Made by a program: the position numbers and the translations under genes
Notes under the pieces: generated by a model
Told to the model about the DNA's origin: nothing
The model's database searches: none
The model's input: only the letters and a program-made list of their open reading frames with translations
Source of the DNA: Boothiomyces macroporosus
Taxonomy: Eukaryota > Chytridiomycota > Chytridiomycetes > Rhizophydiales > Terramycetaceae
Direction: 5' to 3'
DNA: 34,085 nucleotides
NCBI GenBank assembly: GCA_027604185.1
Contig: JADGKB010000129.1
Span: forward strand, 1-34,085
Shown: positions 1 through 10,141 of the stretch, one piece after another
Layout of the letters: each line of letters begins with the position of its first letter
Position numbering within the stretch: the first letter of the stretch is position 1

Positions 1-47
1 TTTTTGATTGTTTGAAAAAACCTTGCATTTTTTGCAATCACAAAGAA

Positions 48-1685
48 ATGGAAGAGAAGCTGCCGAATGGATTCATAGAACTGAACGAGGATGACTTTCC
101 ATTTTATAAAAAACCAGCTGATATTGAGGCACCAGTCCCTTGGAATCCTTCGTCGTCCTCAAAAATGAACAAGATGTTTGGAGTTTCTAACAGTCCGATA
201 GAACCTATAGCAACCAATAACTCAGTTCTCTCTGGATACCACACTTCAGATATACCGTCTTTGAAACACGCAAAAGAAGAAACGGATAGAAATGCAAAAC
301 CTTCGCGTAATGCACAGCTTTTTGGATACGAGGTATCAGAACAGCAATCCACAGAAAACACCGTGCCGAAATCTAGAAATGCAATATTCGATATAAGCCA
401 TCGAATGCCCAGCCCAGCACCTGAATATCGCCTCCAGCAAGATAATTCAGAGTGTTTTTCCACTTATCGCATACAGCCCAAAATTATAGAAAAGAATTAC
501 GATCCGATCGCCGCAATACCAAGGGCTTCATTTGATAGTCAAAAGAATAAAACGGCGTTTTTGGGAATCAACACTTCCATTTCAAAGGAAAAGAGAGAAG
601 AAGCTGTTATAAATATACCCTCAACACCAACTAAATTTCATGAAACCAACCAGAGAGAATCTGTGTATTTGACCTTTTTACCGATACAAAAGTATTTCCT
701 AGGAGAAGGGCAATATTCCAAAGTATTTCGCGGTACATATACCACCGCCAGTTCACAAATTGAAAAGCCTTGTGCGGTTAAAAGGATGCATAGAACACCG
801 CAAGCACAAAAGCTGGCACAAACAGAAAGTTACATGCTCTCCCACCTTTCACATAACTCGATTATCTCTTTAATAGATATTAAAGACGAATTTCATGTTA
901 AATCAGAACAAGATAATCAAAACCCAGAATTTCAGACAAGACTTTTACTAGTGTTGGAGTTTTGCGAAAAAGGGAATCTCTGGGATTGGTCCATCAGTCA
1001 CCCTAAAGAAATAGGGAGTAAGCTATGGTTAAAGTGGGCACATGAATTGGCAAGCGGGATGGATGCAATTCATAAGGCTGGGATAATACACCACGATATT
1101 AAACCGCACAATATTTTGGTATTTGAGTGCTAATTGTAGCTTACTTCTGTTTTGGACGTAAAAATCAGTGATTTTGGCAACGCTAGTTTTGTTCCAGAAT
1201 CTCGGACAGAGTCAAACATCAACTTATTTAAAACTGAACCTTCAGCATTAGCAACTATTATACCCGGAACACCTTCCTCGCCAAACGCTCAAACATTATT
1301 TGATGGGTTGGGAAAAGGCACACTAGCGTACTCTGCCCCAGAAGTTATCACTCCAAACTCGTCTTATTCCTTTCCGGTTGACATGTACTCATTAGGAGTA
1401 ACTTTGTATACAGTACTTTGTGGCAACGAACCTTTTGGAGACTGTAGTTCTACTGTGCGGATGATGATGCTTATTCAGCGAGGATTCTTTCAACCAGAAA
1501 GCCAACCAGCTGTGAGCAAGTGGAAGTATTCCGATCCATTTGATTTTTCTTGGCAGTATCCTAATGGTGAAAAGGTTGACTCTAGATTAGTCGACTCAAT
1601 AGTTCGTTTAACCAAGGTAGACCCCAATGAACGGCTTACAGCATCTCAGCTAGTGACTTTCCTTCAATCAATTCAAGATTTGTAA
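48..1685 (+). CDS. Serine/threonine protein kinase, subfamily unresolved
   Basis: Two exons (48-1118, 1140-1685) joined across a 21-nt intron at 1119-1139; splicing restores the kinase core HHDIKPHNIL-LTSVLDVKISDFG. About 220 low-complexity N-terminal residues precede the kinase domain. Visible motifs are the glycine loop GEGQYSKVFRG, the AVK lysine, HHD in place of HRD, catalytic-loop KPHN, DFG and APE (SAPEVITP). The activation segment holds an unusually long insertion of about 40 residues between DFG and APE. All catalytic residues are present, so it is probably active. The first ATG is at 48, but the frame is open to the window edge and encodes a CIFC pair before that ATG, so the true start could lie further left. 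It converges on the secreted protein gene, 76 bp away. The long activation insertion is reminiscent of some fungal nutrient-signalling kinases, but I cannot name an orthologue. Confidence 0.85.
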
Positions 1686-1761
1686 AATAGAACCCTTTCA
1701 ATTCAATAGTTTTATATTTTCTTTCAAATCAAAACTACCGGTCACCATATTTACATTTTAT

Positions 1762-3283
1762 TTAGGTGTGGGAAATCGAGATATCGTCAATGTTGCAGTA
1801 GTAGCTGATGGAGGTAGATCCGGTGGTACAACTGAACTTTACAACAGTGTTTGGTTGATTGGCAGTGAGAGTAAAGGTTGCTTTTGTCCAAGAGAGAGAG
1901 TTGGTGGTGTATTTTGCCAATTGAGTGTAGGCTCCACCGTTGTAAGAAACGGAAACTTGCAAGAACCCAGTGCCAAACCTGTTCAATCGGTAGTAGTAGG
2001 TTAGTGTGTTGGTAGTGGACGCGGTGGTAACTGGAGCTGTCATGATTGAAGCTGGAATCATGTTGAAACCACCGCCAGTGGAAGGAGTATTGAAGTTGGA
2101 AGCAAATCCAGCACCAGAGTGACCAGGTCCAGAGACATAAGTTACGTTCCATGGTTGAACATATTCCCATGTTACAGAGTCGTCATAACCATCCCACATG
2201 TTTCTGTTCCATTGATACATTAAACCTACAATAAGTTTGTGGAATACCTGGGGCAACACCGATTGGAGATCCAGTAGGAATTTCAAAGTCATCGCAGAAA
2301 AGCACGTTGGTAGTGTAGCAGTTTGCAGTCAACCCAGTTGAGTGTGGTGGGTTTTCATTGATGATTGGGGTCAAAGTAGTAGCTGGAGTTGGGTAGTTGG
2401 TGGAAGATACATTGTTCACATAGTGAGTCAACCAAGCATAGTTTTGGTAAATGTTGTTTTGTGGAACAGTTCCAGGTTGAACATAGCCGCCAGTGTTGTC
2501 AGCTTCAGGGTGGACGGAAGACAGGAATGCCCTGTATGGAGAGCTAGTAGAGGTTCTGTACAACCAAGCAGCAGGCATATTGTTTCCAAGATTCTTATTT
2601 CCCCAAAAGTCGTTAAAGTACAGGACAGGATGAGTGAGGCCATCATTTGCAGCAGCAACTTGATTCATATTCCAAGTAGCACCACCAAAGTAGACCATGA
2701 TTTGAGAGTTTGAAGTATTTACAACTCTGAACCATCCAGGTGGAAGACCAAAGGAATATTGTTCATCTCTGATATCGGTGATTGGACCCTCGTAGTGAAC
2801 ACCTTGGACATAGTTCAAAAAGTTTTGATAGTTGTCTCCAGCTGCACCGACAGTGTTGATATCAAATAATTCAGTTTCCCAGTAGTATCCCATTGCTGCA
2901 TAGTAACCACCGGCACAGATACCAACATACGCGGAAGGATTGGTCTGGTCGCGATTCAAGAATCCCAAAATGTTGGTTTTCCCTGCACTGCCAAGGGTTT
3001 TTTGCATAGTGTAGGCATTTCCACCTGGCATAAAGAAAGTTCGAAGATTTGGGAAAGAGCTGAGATTGCAGTCAGTTTGGATGTTTGTGGCAGTAAGACC
3101 AATCGCGCTAAAAGTAGTTCCGGTGGCGGTTCCTAGCCATGTAAAGTAGTCGTTTGCCCAACCAACAGTTTCACTAGTTACACCAGCAGTAGTGTCAGAT
3201 AAATACGCCAAGGTGTGAGAAGAGGTGATTGGACAGGTTGCTTGAGCGACGCTAAACAAAATGGCTGAAATGAGATTGTTCAT
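1762..3283 (-). CDS. Secreted BPL_N (glutamine amidotransferase-like) protein with C-terminal beta-rich domain
   Basis: Exon 1 is 3283-2248 and exon 2 is 2225-1762, separated by a 22-nt intron (2226-2247), giving about 499 residues. MNNLISAILFSVAQA is a good signal peptide. Residues about 20-260 resemble the biotin-protein-ligase N-terminal family (PF09825), a class I amidotransferase-like fold: FMPGGNAYTMQKTLG followed by the nucleophile elbow VGICAGGYYAAMG with a candidate Cys. The last ~170 residues look like a beta-sandwich (MAM- or jelly-roll-like) module rich in Ser, Thr, Asn and Tyr. BPL_N occurs both in fungal biotin ligase and in secreted proteins of unknown function; no ligase domain is present here, so a secreted hydrolase or binding role is inferred. 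Several NxS/T sites fit secretion. On the minus strand AATAAA overlaps the TAA stop. Confidence 0.82.
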
Positions 3284-3993
3284 GCTTATGCTGGCATCAT
3301 ATTAGCTCTTTTTATACGTTAAGCCCATTGTTCTGTATTTGTTTACATTGTTGCGTGGCAGGTCTCATTGTGTAGGTTTGCGGGCTATAAAAAAAGACAC
3401 TGACATTGCGAGCAAAACTAGATTTTTTCGCTTTAAATGCCTTCAATATATTCCTGCTATTCCGAAAAAGAATTATAAAGAACAGGCACTATTGACTCTA
3501 ATATTGTATTATATCGCGTAAAAAACTATTTTGTCATAATTGCTATTGTAATCGGAAATGGAATAAAAATTGACACTAACAATGAATGCTATTATAATAG
3601 GGTTGTCAGCACCCCTCAAAAAAATCTATTGCCTGGGCTGATATATGCCAACCACCAAATTTCACGTAATTGAACCTTGGCAATAATGAGTCCATTAGAA
3701 TATTGAATTACCCTGTATATAGTCAGGTTGAGAATATATTATCGCAATTGCTTCCAAAGATGTGAATATATTATTTGCTTTCATAAGTTGGAGTCTCTTT
3801 CATGAAAATATTGCAATCTGGAACCATTCCGAGTACAAGGATTTCCAGCTAAAAGTACTAGCCGCTTTGTTTAGCCAAACCCAACACATCTGAAGCAAAT
3901 CAATATTGCATCCATATGAGTCAGGTCTGTTGATCATCCAGCCTCAAAACCGCCACATAAAATCAGAAACTAAACAACCCTTTCTAATTTTTA
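3284..3993. other. Intergenic region between divergent genes
   Basis: About 710 bp of AT-rich sequence with stops in all frames at short intervals. It must hold the promoter of the secreted protein gene (minus; a TATA-like tttttata lies about 25 bp from its ATG) and of the LITAF gene (plus). A TATA-like ctataaaaaaag occurs near 3384 but no convincing gene follows it; the 60-codon open frame at 3339-3521 lacks recognisable protein features. I see no RNA gene or repeat here. Confidence 0.6.
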
Positions 3994-4438
3994 ATGAAAC
4001 AACAACCTCAGGAGGAAGAATTGCCGCCAGCATATTCAATCGAAGAGCAGCAAGAACCACTGATCCCTCAACCGGTCTCTTACCCACAACTCCATCCAAC
4101 CCCATTGCTCACAACGCCTTCTTTACAAGTTACTATTGCTAGCACAGGACAACCGATTCCTATTCGCCTGCGAAACGGGAAAATGTACAATTTATTAATA
4201 TAGGCTTCTGACTGTTTTGGAACCAGTAAGAATGTTTTGTCCGTTCTGTAACGAAACAGTAACTACAACTTTGGACAAGCAAAGCAGCTGCGTTCAATAC
4301 GGATGCTGTGTATTTCTATTCTTTACCTGCTTCCCATTCTGTTTGGTTCCATTTTGCTTTGATTCTATGAAATCCCAAGTCCATTCTTGCAGCCAATGTA
4401 AAGTAGGGTTGGCAGAAGTTGAATCAATTGAAAGCTAA
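3994..4438 (+). CDS. LITAF-domain zinc-binding membrane protein
   Basis: Exons 3994-4184 and 4204-4438, with a 19-nt intron at 4185-4203, encode 141 residues. The Pro/Gln-rich N-terminus carries a PPxY motif (LPPAYS), which in this family binds WW domains of NEDD4-type ubiquitin ligases. The C-terminal half is a classic LITAF domain: CPFC, then a hydrophobic CC-containing insert (CCVFLFFTCFPFCLVPFC), then HSCSQC. The two CxxC-type knuckles bind zinc and the hydrophobic segment inserts into the cytosolic face of endosomal or lysosomal membranes as a monotopic anchor. Known members act in endosomal sorting; that role is inferred here. AATAAA overlaps the TAA stop, and the convergent TSEN2 gene ends only 15 bp away. 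Confidence 0.9.
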
Positions 4439-4453
4439 TAAAACTGTATACAA

Positions 4454-5230
4454 TCAAATATACTGGTTTTCAGAGTATGTTTTACGGTTCACTAATCCAT
4501 CAGACAATTCGAATTTTGCGAGACATGTGGGGTGGTTTAAATCACCTCCAACTTTGACTCGAACCAGGACGAGTTTCTTTTTCGCTTGATTGCAGACTCT
4601 ATTCTTTTCAACAAGATCTTTTGCTACTACATCACCTACTATCCACACGCAATAATCAGAGTGGCGATATTGTGGTCCTTGCTTGTAGAGCACAAAATCA
4701 GTTCCAAATAGAATACCTGATCGAACCACATAGCCTTGCGACCTATAATGATGATATACTGCATATCTAACTGGAAACTGGCTATCCATTTTGCAAAACA
4801 GCTCCCACTGCTCTTGAATTGACAGTTTCTTTTCATGGTACAAATCCAAGCACCCTAAAGCAAACGAAAGAAAGAAACACTCCTCCGGCATCAACAAAAA
4901 ATCTTCCTTTACATCCTGCTTTCTAATCCGCTCCAATTGCAGCCGATCAATCTTTTTCTTTTCAGATAAACTTTCAAAATTCCTGCTGTTGTAAGTTGGC
5001 AACCCGCGAGACAGAGCACTCTTCCCAAACGCACCGTAATTGTAAACTTCATGATTGGTTTTCAACAAACCGTTGATGAATTTGGCTTTAATCTTTTTCT
5101 GAAACAACTTTGAAATGAACGTTTTGATGAATTTTAGTATGGTTTTGAGTGCTTTGTACACGGTTGAAAAATCAGTTGCTAGTTCTGTAAAGAAGGGGAA
5201 TGGGGTCAAATGCTTTGGTGTTTGCTTCAT
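4454..5230 (-). CDS. SEN2: tRNA-splicing endonuclease catalytic subunit TSEN2/Sen2
   Basis: Single exon of 258 residues starting MKQTPKHLTPF. The C-terminal half matches the endonuclease fold of Sen2: PVRYAVYHHYRSQGYVVRSG, then GTDFVLYKQGPQYRHSDYCVW, then KKKLVLVRV. These supply the Tyr, His and Lys catalytic triad of the archaeal/eukaryal tRNA intron endonuclease family, so it should be a catalytic subunit rather than a structural one (Sen15/54). The N-terminal ~75 residues are basic and helical with no recognised domain. It is shorter than yeast Sen2 (about 377 aa), mainly in the N-terminal and linker parts. The start is 96 bp downstream of the stop of the large receptor gene on the same strand. 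Confidence 0.92.
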   Translation of the reverse strand: MKQTPKHLTPFPFFTELATDFSTVYKALKTILKFIKTFISKLFQKKIKAKFINGLLKTNHEVYNYGAFGKSALSRGLPTYNSRNFESLSEKKKIDRLQLERIRKQDVKEDFLLMPEECFFLSFALGCLDLYHEKKLSIQEQWELFCKMDSQFPVRYAVYHHYRSQGYVVRSGILFGTDFVLYKQGPQYRHSDYCVWIVGDVVAKDLVEKNRVCNQAKKKLVLVRVKVGGDLNHPTCLAKFELSDGLVNRKTYSENQYI

Positions 5231-5326
5231 TCGTTAAAGAGTTGCAAGTCCAAGTCACAAAGTTGGGTTCAAGCCACAGCAACAGCAACTTTTATGAGCA
5301 AAAATAATATTCAATGGCATGTGATT

Positions 5327-8300
5327 TTATTTTCTACTTGCAGAAAATAGGGCTAAACATTTTTCCCTTTCCGCAGAATTCTTGAATCTAATCAATATTC
5401 CAAGCTCGCTTTCCCCATGCTGCCCAATCTTACCCGCTTTCCCTTCTTTAATAACGCTATAAATCATGTATTTGCCCTGATCAGTCTTTGTCTCTGGTTC
5501 ATCGATTTTAGTGGTGTTTCTGATGTTGAAATGAATGGTTGTGGTTTCATCTTTCTTGTACTTTCGAATGAAGGCCATCTTTGGACCTGGGAATACGTAG
5601 ATTGTGCAAATCTCCCATCGAGAGAGGCCTTTTCCAGTAAGCTTGACATAAACATTCACCAACTGTATCCCATCCTTGATCGGGAGCACTTGATCAGTTA
5701 TAGAATGCTCATCACCATTATAAACCACTGGGTTCTCGAATTCACTCTGTAATATTGATGATGTAAAACTGTTCTTGCTTTTTACCAAATCACTCTTTGA
5801 CGTTGATGATTTTTCCAAGTATTGTTTATAGATTATCTTTCCAACTGTCATTATTGATACATTTATGGTGAATGCGTTGAGAACCACCCCGAGTATAATG
5901 TCACTTGTAAACGGATTGGTTACATAGTTCTGAGCAAGGACTATAAATGCAAACACAAATATGGCTTGTATGATTGATCTTAGGGTTCCGTTGAAATCAA
6001 TATATGCTGGTGCTGTATCTTTTAGAGTGTAGCAAAAATATAGGGAAGCAAGTGTGATTAAGAATACATAGACAGCAAGAATGGACTCGAATATGATATC
6101 GTAATTAAGGGATCCATGCGAATTTGAGAAGCATCCAATGTAATTGATTGATCCGCTAAGCATCAGAATAGGCTCTGGTGGTGCGATTCGGACCCATGCT
6201 GCAAAAATTGCAACTGGTATTCCAAGTGCAACAAGAATCATCCCGTATATTCGATAAACAGGGGCTACTTTTCCAACTTGAAAGCAAGTAACAAAGAAAA
6301 TATCATATAATTTGTAGTGTTTAACCAAACTGGTAGCTACAATCAACACGAGGGATTCTACCAGGAGAAACGGGTTAATAATGCAAGAAAGAGAATTGGC
6401 AACCAATGACTTCAGAATTGTATAAATATGGAGTAATATATACCCTAAAATGATGATGGTGGATAATGAAATGTCTGATTTTCTTACTAGTTTACCATTT
6501 CGTGTTACTAGCAGTCCAACCAGAATAACGGATTCAGTAAAAATACCAATTCCACCAATAATTTGTATGAAAAGCCCATAAGGATTGGATAGAGGTGTGC
6601 AGCTAGGATTTAAATTTGCTTCCAGCGAAATAGTTCCATGTGGACAAGAAGTACAAATATTCAGGGTGGAATCAAAATATTGCGACGCAGGGCAATAAAT
6701 GTCAATAGCAATATCAGCGTATTCAGACGTGTATAGGCCATTACTAATTGCATAGGAGAACATGTTTGCCCCATAACCAGCTTTGGGAGCTGTAGGCGAA
6801 AATATCACTGTTGTTGTAGAGGATATCCTACTGAAAAGTACTTTAGACCCATCAACCAGCTTGTTCCCTGCTGAATCGTATAATGAACCACAACTGCTAT
6901 CAAATTTGGTTAAATTTATGATTGCAATCAAGTTGGGATCAAACTCCAAAGTGGCTCCAAAAAGTGTTATACTAATATTCTGATCTTTTGCAAAAGTAAG
7001 TAAAGTTCTGTTGGTATGATACCCGCCAATTGGAGCAGAAGACGCGACAATTTGAGGATTTGATGTTTGCAAAACAGATTGGTAGCCTGAAGTAATGTAA
7101 CATGGAACACTTGGGAATTGGGTGGCTATACAATCATTTCCGGCGGATGTAAGACAAAATGGTGGTGCGTTCGGAACACAAGCACTGAATTGAACATCAT
7201 TTTTAAATGAGCTTGCATCTGGTGTTACTGTTATCGTATCATTGCCTTCTCCCTTGACTGTATAAATTGTATCAAAGTTGTAATACGTAACCAAGTTAGG
7301 TTCAAGTGAAGGATTCTCAATTGATCGATACATGGTATTTCTGATATCTAATTGACTGATTGAATTATTGTATATCCTAAATTCATCTATAAAACCCTTA
7401 AAGTCGTGCATGTTTTCTCCCCAGAATGGCCAATGGCACAACCACAGACCACTTATATCACTAAAGTTTGTATTATAGCCTGGGAATGAAGGCACTTTGG
7501 CAGCAAGATCTCCATCAATAAAGAGGCTTAAATTTGTACCATCCTCCACCATTGCGACGTGATACCAGACTCCGTATTTGTTGAATGCGTCAACCGAGAA
7601 ACTTCCATTATTTGACGGTTGATCCCAATTTGAATACCCTATTAACGTAGGGTTAAGCCCATTAGGCACCCAAATAGAGTACCTTCCATTACAAAAATAA
7701 TCATTTGGATAGTTTAAATTTGCTGATAGTCCTCTACACCAAGAGTTTTGAAATGAAACTTCCTGATTTCCAAATGAAAATAATACTCCTTCAACATTAT
7801 TCGATAAATGGTAAATCCACGCAGAAACTGTGAATTTTCCCGTAATTCCTAATTTGGCAGCGTTCCAGGTTGGTGAAAACAGATAATCGTAATTTCCATT
7901 GCAATATAATGCATTGCCACTGGGACCTGGAGCAGTTTTGGGAATTGTTGCTGCTTCTATCTGAAATGTCCCGCTGGATACCCCCAAAACACCAGAAACA
8001 CTAAATGCCCCTTGATAATAATCTTTCTTTGATATACCAGCACTTTCAGAATTAACAGTAAGTAAATCACACAAATAGATGGTACTGTTTGCAAAAATTT
8101 GAGTTGTAGAATTCCAAATGGTAATGCCAGGAACCACAGGATCCAAAGAAAGTATGGTGGCAGTTTGATTCAGATCCTTTCCGTTTTTACAGTTCTGTCC
8201 TCCTAGATAAAATGTTGCCGGAATTCCTCTGTTTATTTTAATGCCAACAAATCCCGCTTGAACTGGGGCATCAGAAATATCAACTATTGGAGCTAACCTC

Positions 8301-9215
8301 TCTCTATATTTTGACTGAGTATCGCTTGCATCAAATGATATTCCCAGGGAAATATCAAATACACCTTTTTTGTCGTAAAATACTTGCTTGCTCGAGTCTG
8401 GATTATCAAATGGATGATAGCTAACTAAATTGGGCTCATTTGAAGGTGAAAGTGAAGTATGCATATTATCTTTGATTTGTTGTTGTGTTCTTGCTACACT
8501 CCAAATCCTTACTTCATCAAGCCAACCTTCAAAGGAACCTGAATTCATTGCATTTCCCAATATTAAGTTACCGCCATCAACCACTAAAGATCCAGCACTT
8601 GTCGTACAGTTTGTTACATGATAAACTTTGCCATCAATATAAACAACTTTCAACCCAGTAGAAGAGTCGTAAGTTGCTGAATAATGATGCCAATTGTTAT
8701 CGTAAAAGACTGACTGTATATTTGCTGCTGCAATATCTCCATTTGATGATGTACATATTTGTGGAACACTGCCATTAAATCCTGTTGTAGTCAAGGCTAA
8801 CCCGTAGTTGTTATACAGACCAAAGGCAAAATAGTGCGACGAGAATCCATCTTGATTAGCGAATAGTACCAATAAATGTGGTTGATCCCGCGAATCCCCA
8901 ACAACAGCTTTTTCCTGGATTTCCACGTTTCTCGTAAGCAACAGATTTAGCCCATAGTTCCACTGTAATCGATCCATTTCCGTTTCCATTAGTGATTTTA
9001 TCTGCCCATGTTGTATCCTTTTGTCCTCCATGATACCAGGCATAGGTTGCGATATCTGTATCTGCTTGAAGCATATTATTTTGAGCCTTTTCTGTACTAA
9101 ATGAGTATATAGTGGGTTTTGTGTACAAGGAGAAACCGCCGCCTACTCCAAAAGTTGAACTGTTGAGGGAAAAGCAGTTTATGCCTGTGGAAAGGTATAC
9201 CACCACTTTCAACAT
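5327..9215 (-). CDS. LamG-domain class C GPCR-like seven-helix receptor with PH-like tail
   Basis: A large protein of about 1,290 residues. Two LamG/concanavalin-like jelly rolls are visible (about residues 60-220, ITVELWAKS..., and 430-640, FTVSAWIYHLSN...), then a Cys-rich stretch (CPASQYF...CTSCPHGT) just before the membrane, then seven hydrophobic helices (about 865-1130). Helix 1 begins PYGLFIQIIGGIG; helix 3 begins CIINPFLLVESLVL and ends KHYKLYDIF, resembling the class C (GABA-B/glutamate) receptor core. After helix 7 a basic tail leads to a roughly 100-residue beta-rich segment resembling a PH domain. The frame changes near 8900-8940. The best reading is a 19-nt intron at 8908-8926, whose product aligns with the second LamG domain; a 28-nt alternative is 8915-8942. 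Neither has a clear branch site. The first ATG in frame is 9215, but the frame is open further upstream and no obvious signal peptide is seen, so a missed 5' exon is possible. Confidence 0.75.
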
Positions 9216-9394
9216 GTCCACGCCAACAAGAGTAAATTTACGCGACGGATGTCTCTTAAAAACTTGGTATTCAGCGTAAGGTGTTTGTTTCAAGAATAAG
9301 AATCCTCAAGTTCCAATCCGATTAGCTGGGGAACCTGTGTAATTTCAAGCAATTCTTGGTGTAGGACTAGACTTCAAAAGCAGATTAAACATAT

Positions 9395-10141
9395 TCAAGT
9401 TATGACATTATTTTTATTTATAAACTCCAGCATCTGACTACATAATGGAAACCGACTTTTATAAAGTTGCTTCAAACGAATTTGTCCAGAAGTCAAAGAA
9501 CAATTTTGTTTCTTGCTCAGTAAATTGCGACTTGCAATGAGCAAGTTCGGAAGATACTGGTGGACAAAAAACATCAAACTTTGGGGAGATTCTATCTGCT
9601 TCTGAGATTTGACCGCTGCTGGGTCAGACGAATCGCGCAAAGGCTGTTCTTGACTGTACAAATCGTTTTGATCAAAATTAAATAGTTGGTCAATGGTTAG
9701 ATCACTGGTGCTTGTTTCCTTGATGTCAAATTCCAATTTATCCAAAGTATTTACAGTGTCATTTTCAGAGATATCAAATGAAAAGAGACTTTCAGGGGAT
9801 ATCGGAGTATCAATTTTCTGCACAGGCGAGGTGATTGGAGTGAATGGAGTATTCACAGGGTCGACCAAAGTTGGTAATAGTACTGGGGAAGGCGTTTGAT
9901 TTAAAAGCGAGAGAATAGAGTCCAATTTTTCAGAGAGCAAACGGTTCTGCTCTTGTAATGTGGAGACAGTAGAGACCAAAAGAGCGTTATTCTTCAATAG
10001 GGTTTGGTTCGACTCTTCCAGTTCCTTGACATATCTCTTTTGTCTGTCTCTCGACTCTTGAGCTGCCTGACGATTGCGAATTACTCTGTCTCTGGCTTTT
10101 TCTTCGCTGGTGCGCTTCCTTTTCCTGCTAATTTCATCCAT
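9395..10141 (-). CDS. HAC1/XBP1-like bZIP transcription factor (unfolded protein response)
   Basis: Unspliced frame of 248 residues. Residues 1-35 are a bZIP basic region, RNRQAAQESRDRQKR; the pattern RNR-x-AAQ-x2-RDR-x-K is the hallmark of XBP1/HAC1. A leucine zipper follows (heptads through about residue 85), then a Ser/Thr/Asp/Phe-rich central region. Two adjacent 7-nt-loop hairpins in the mRNA (9594-9626) look like Ire1 cleavage sites. Removing the 17 nt between the cuts (9618-9602) would replace residues 175-248 by a different 47-residue tail ending at TAA 9461-9459. That tail contains an acidic-aromatic stretch, LFFDFWTNSFE, whereas the unspliced tail is basic and hydrophobic. Family membership is strong; use of the hairpins is inference. 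AATAAA lies inside the last codons. Confidence 0.85.
   Translation of the reverse strand: MDEISRKRKRTSEEKARDRVIRNRQAAQESRDRQKRYVKELEESNQTLLKNNALLVSTVSTLQEQNRLLSEKLDSILSLLNQTPSPVLLPTLVDPVNTPFTPITSPVQKIDTPISPESLFSFDISENDTVNTLDKLEFDIKETSTSDLTIDQLFNFDQNDLYSQEQPLRDSSDPAAVKSQKQIESPQSLMFFVHQYLPNLLIASRNLLSKKQNCSLTSGQIRLKQLYKSRFPLCSQMLEFINKNNVIT
9594..9626 (-). promoter_or_regulatory. Candidate Ire1 twin-hairpin splice site in bZIP mRNA
   Basis: On the minus strand, hairpin 1 is TGACC-CAGCAGC-GGTCA (5-bp stem, 9626-9610) and hairpin 2 is ATCT-CAGAAGC-AGAT (4-bp stem, 9608-9594), one base apart. Both loops are exactly 7 nt with C1, G3 and G6, the Ire1 recognition pattern in XBP1/HAC1 mRNAs. Cuts after G3 would fall at 9619|9618 and 9602|9601, releasing 17 nt and shifting the frame. 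Loop 2 has A rather than C at position 4; to my recollection one yeast HAC1 loop does as well. Confidence 0.6.
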
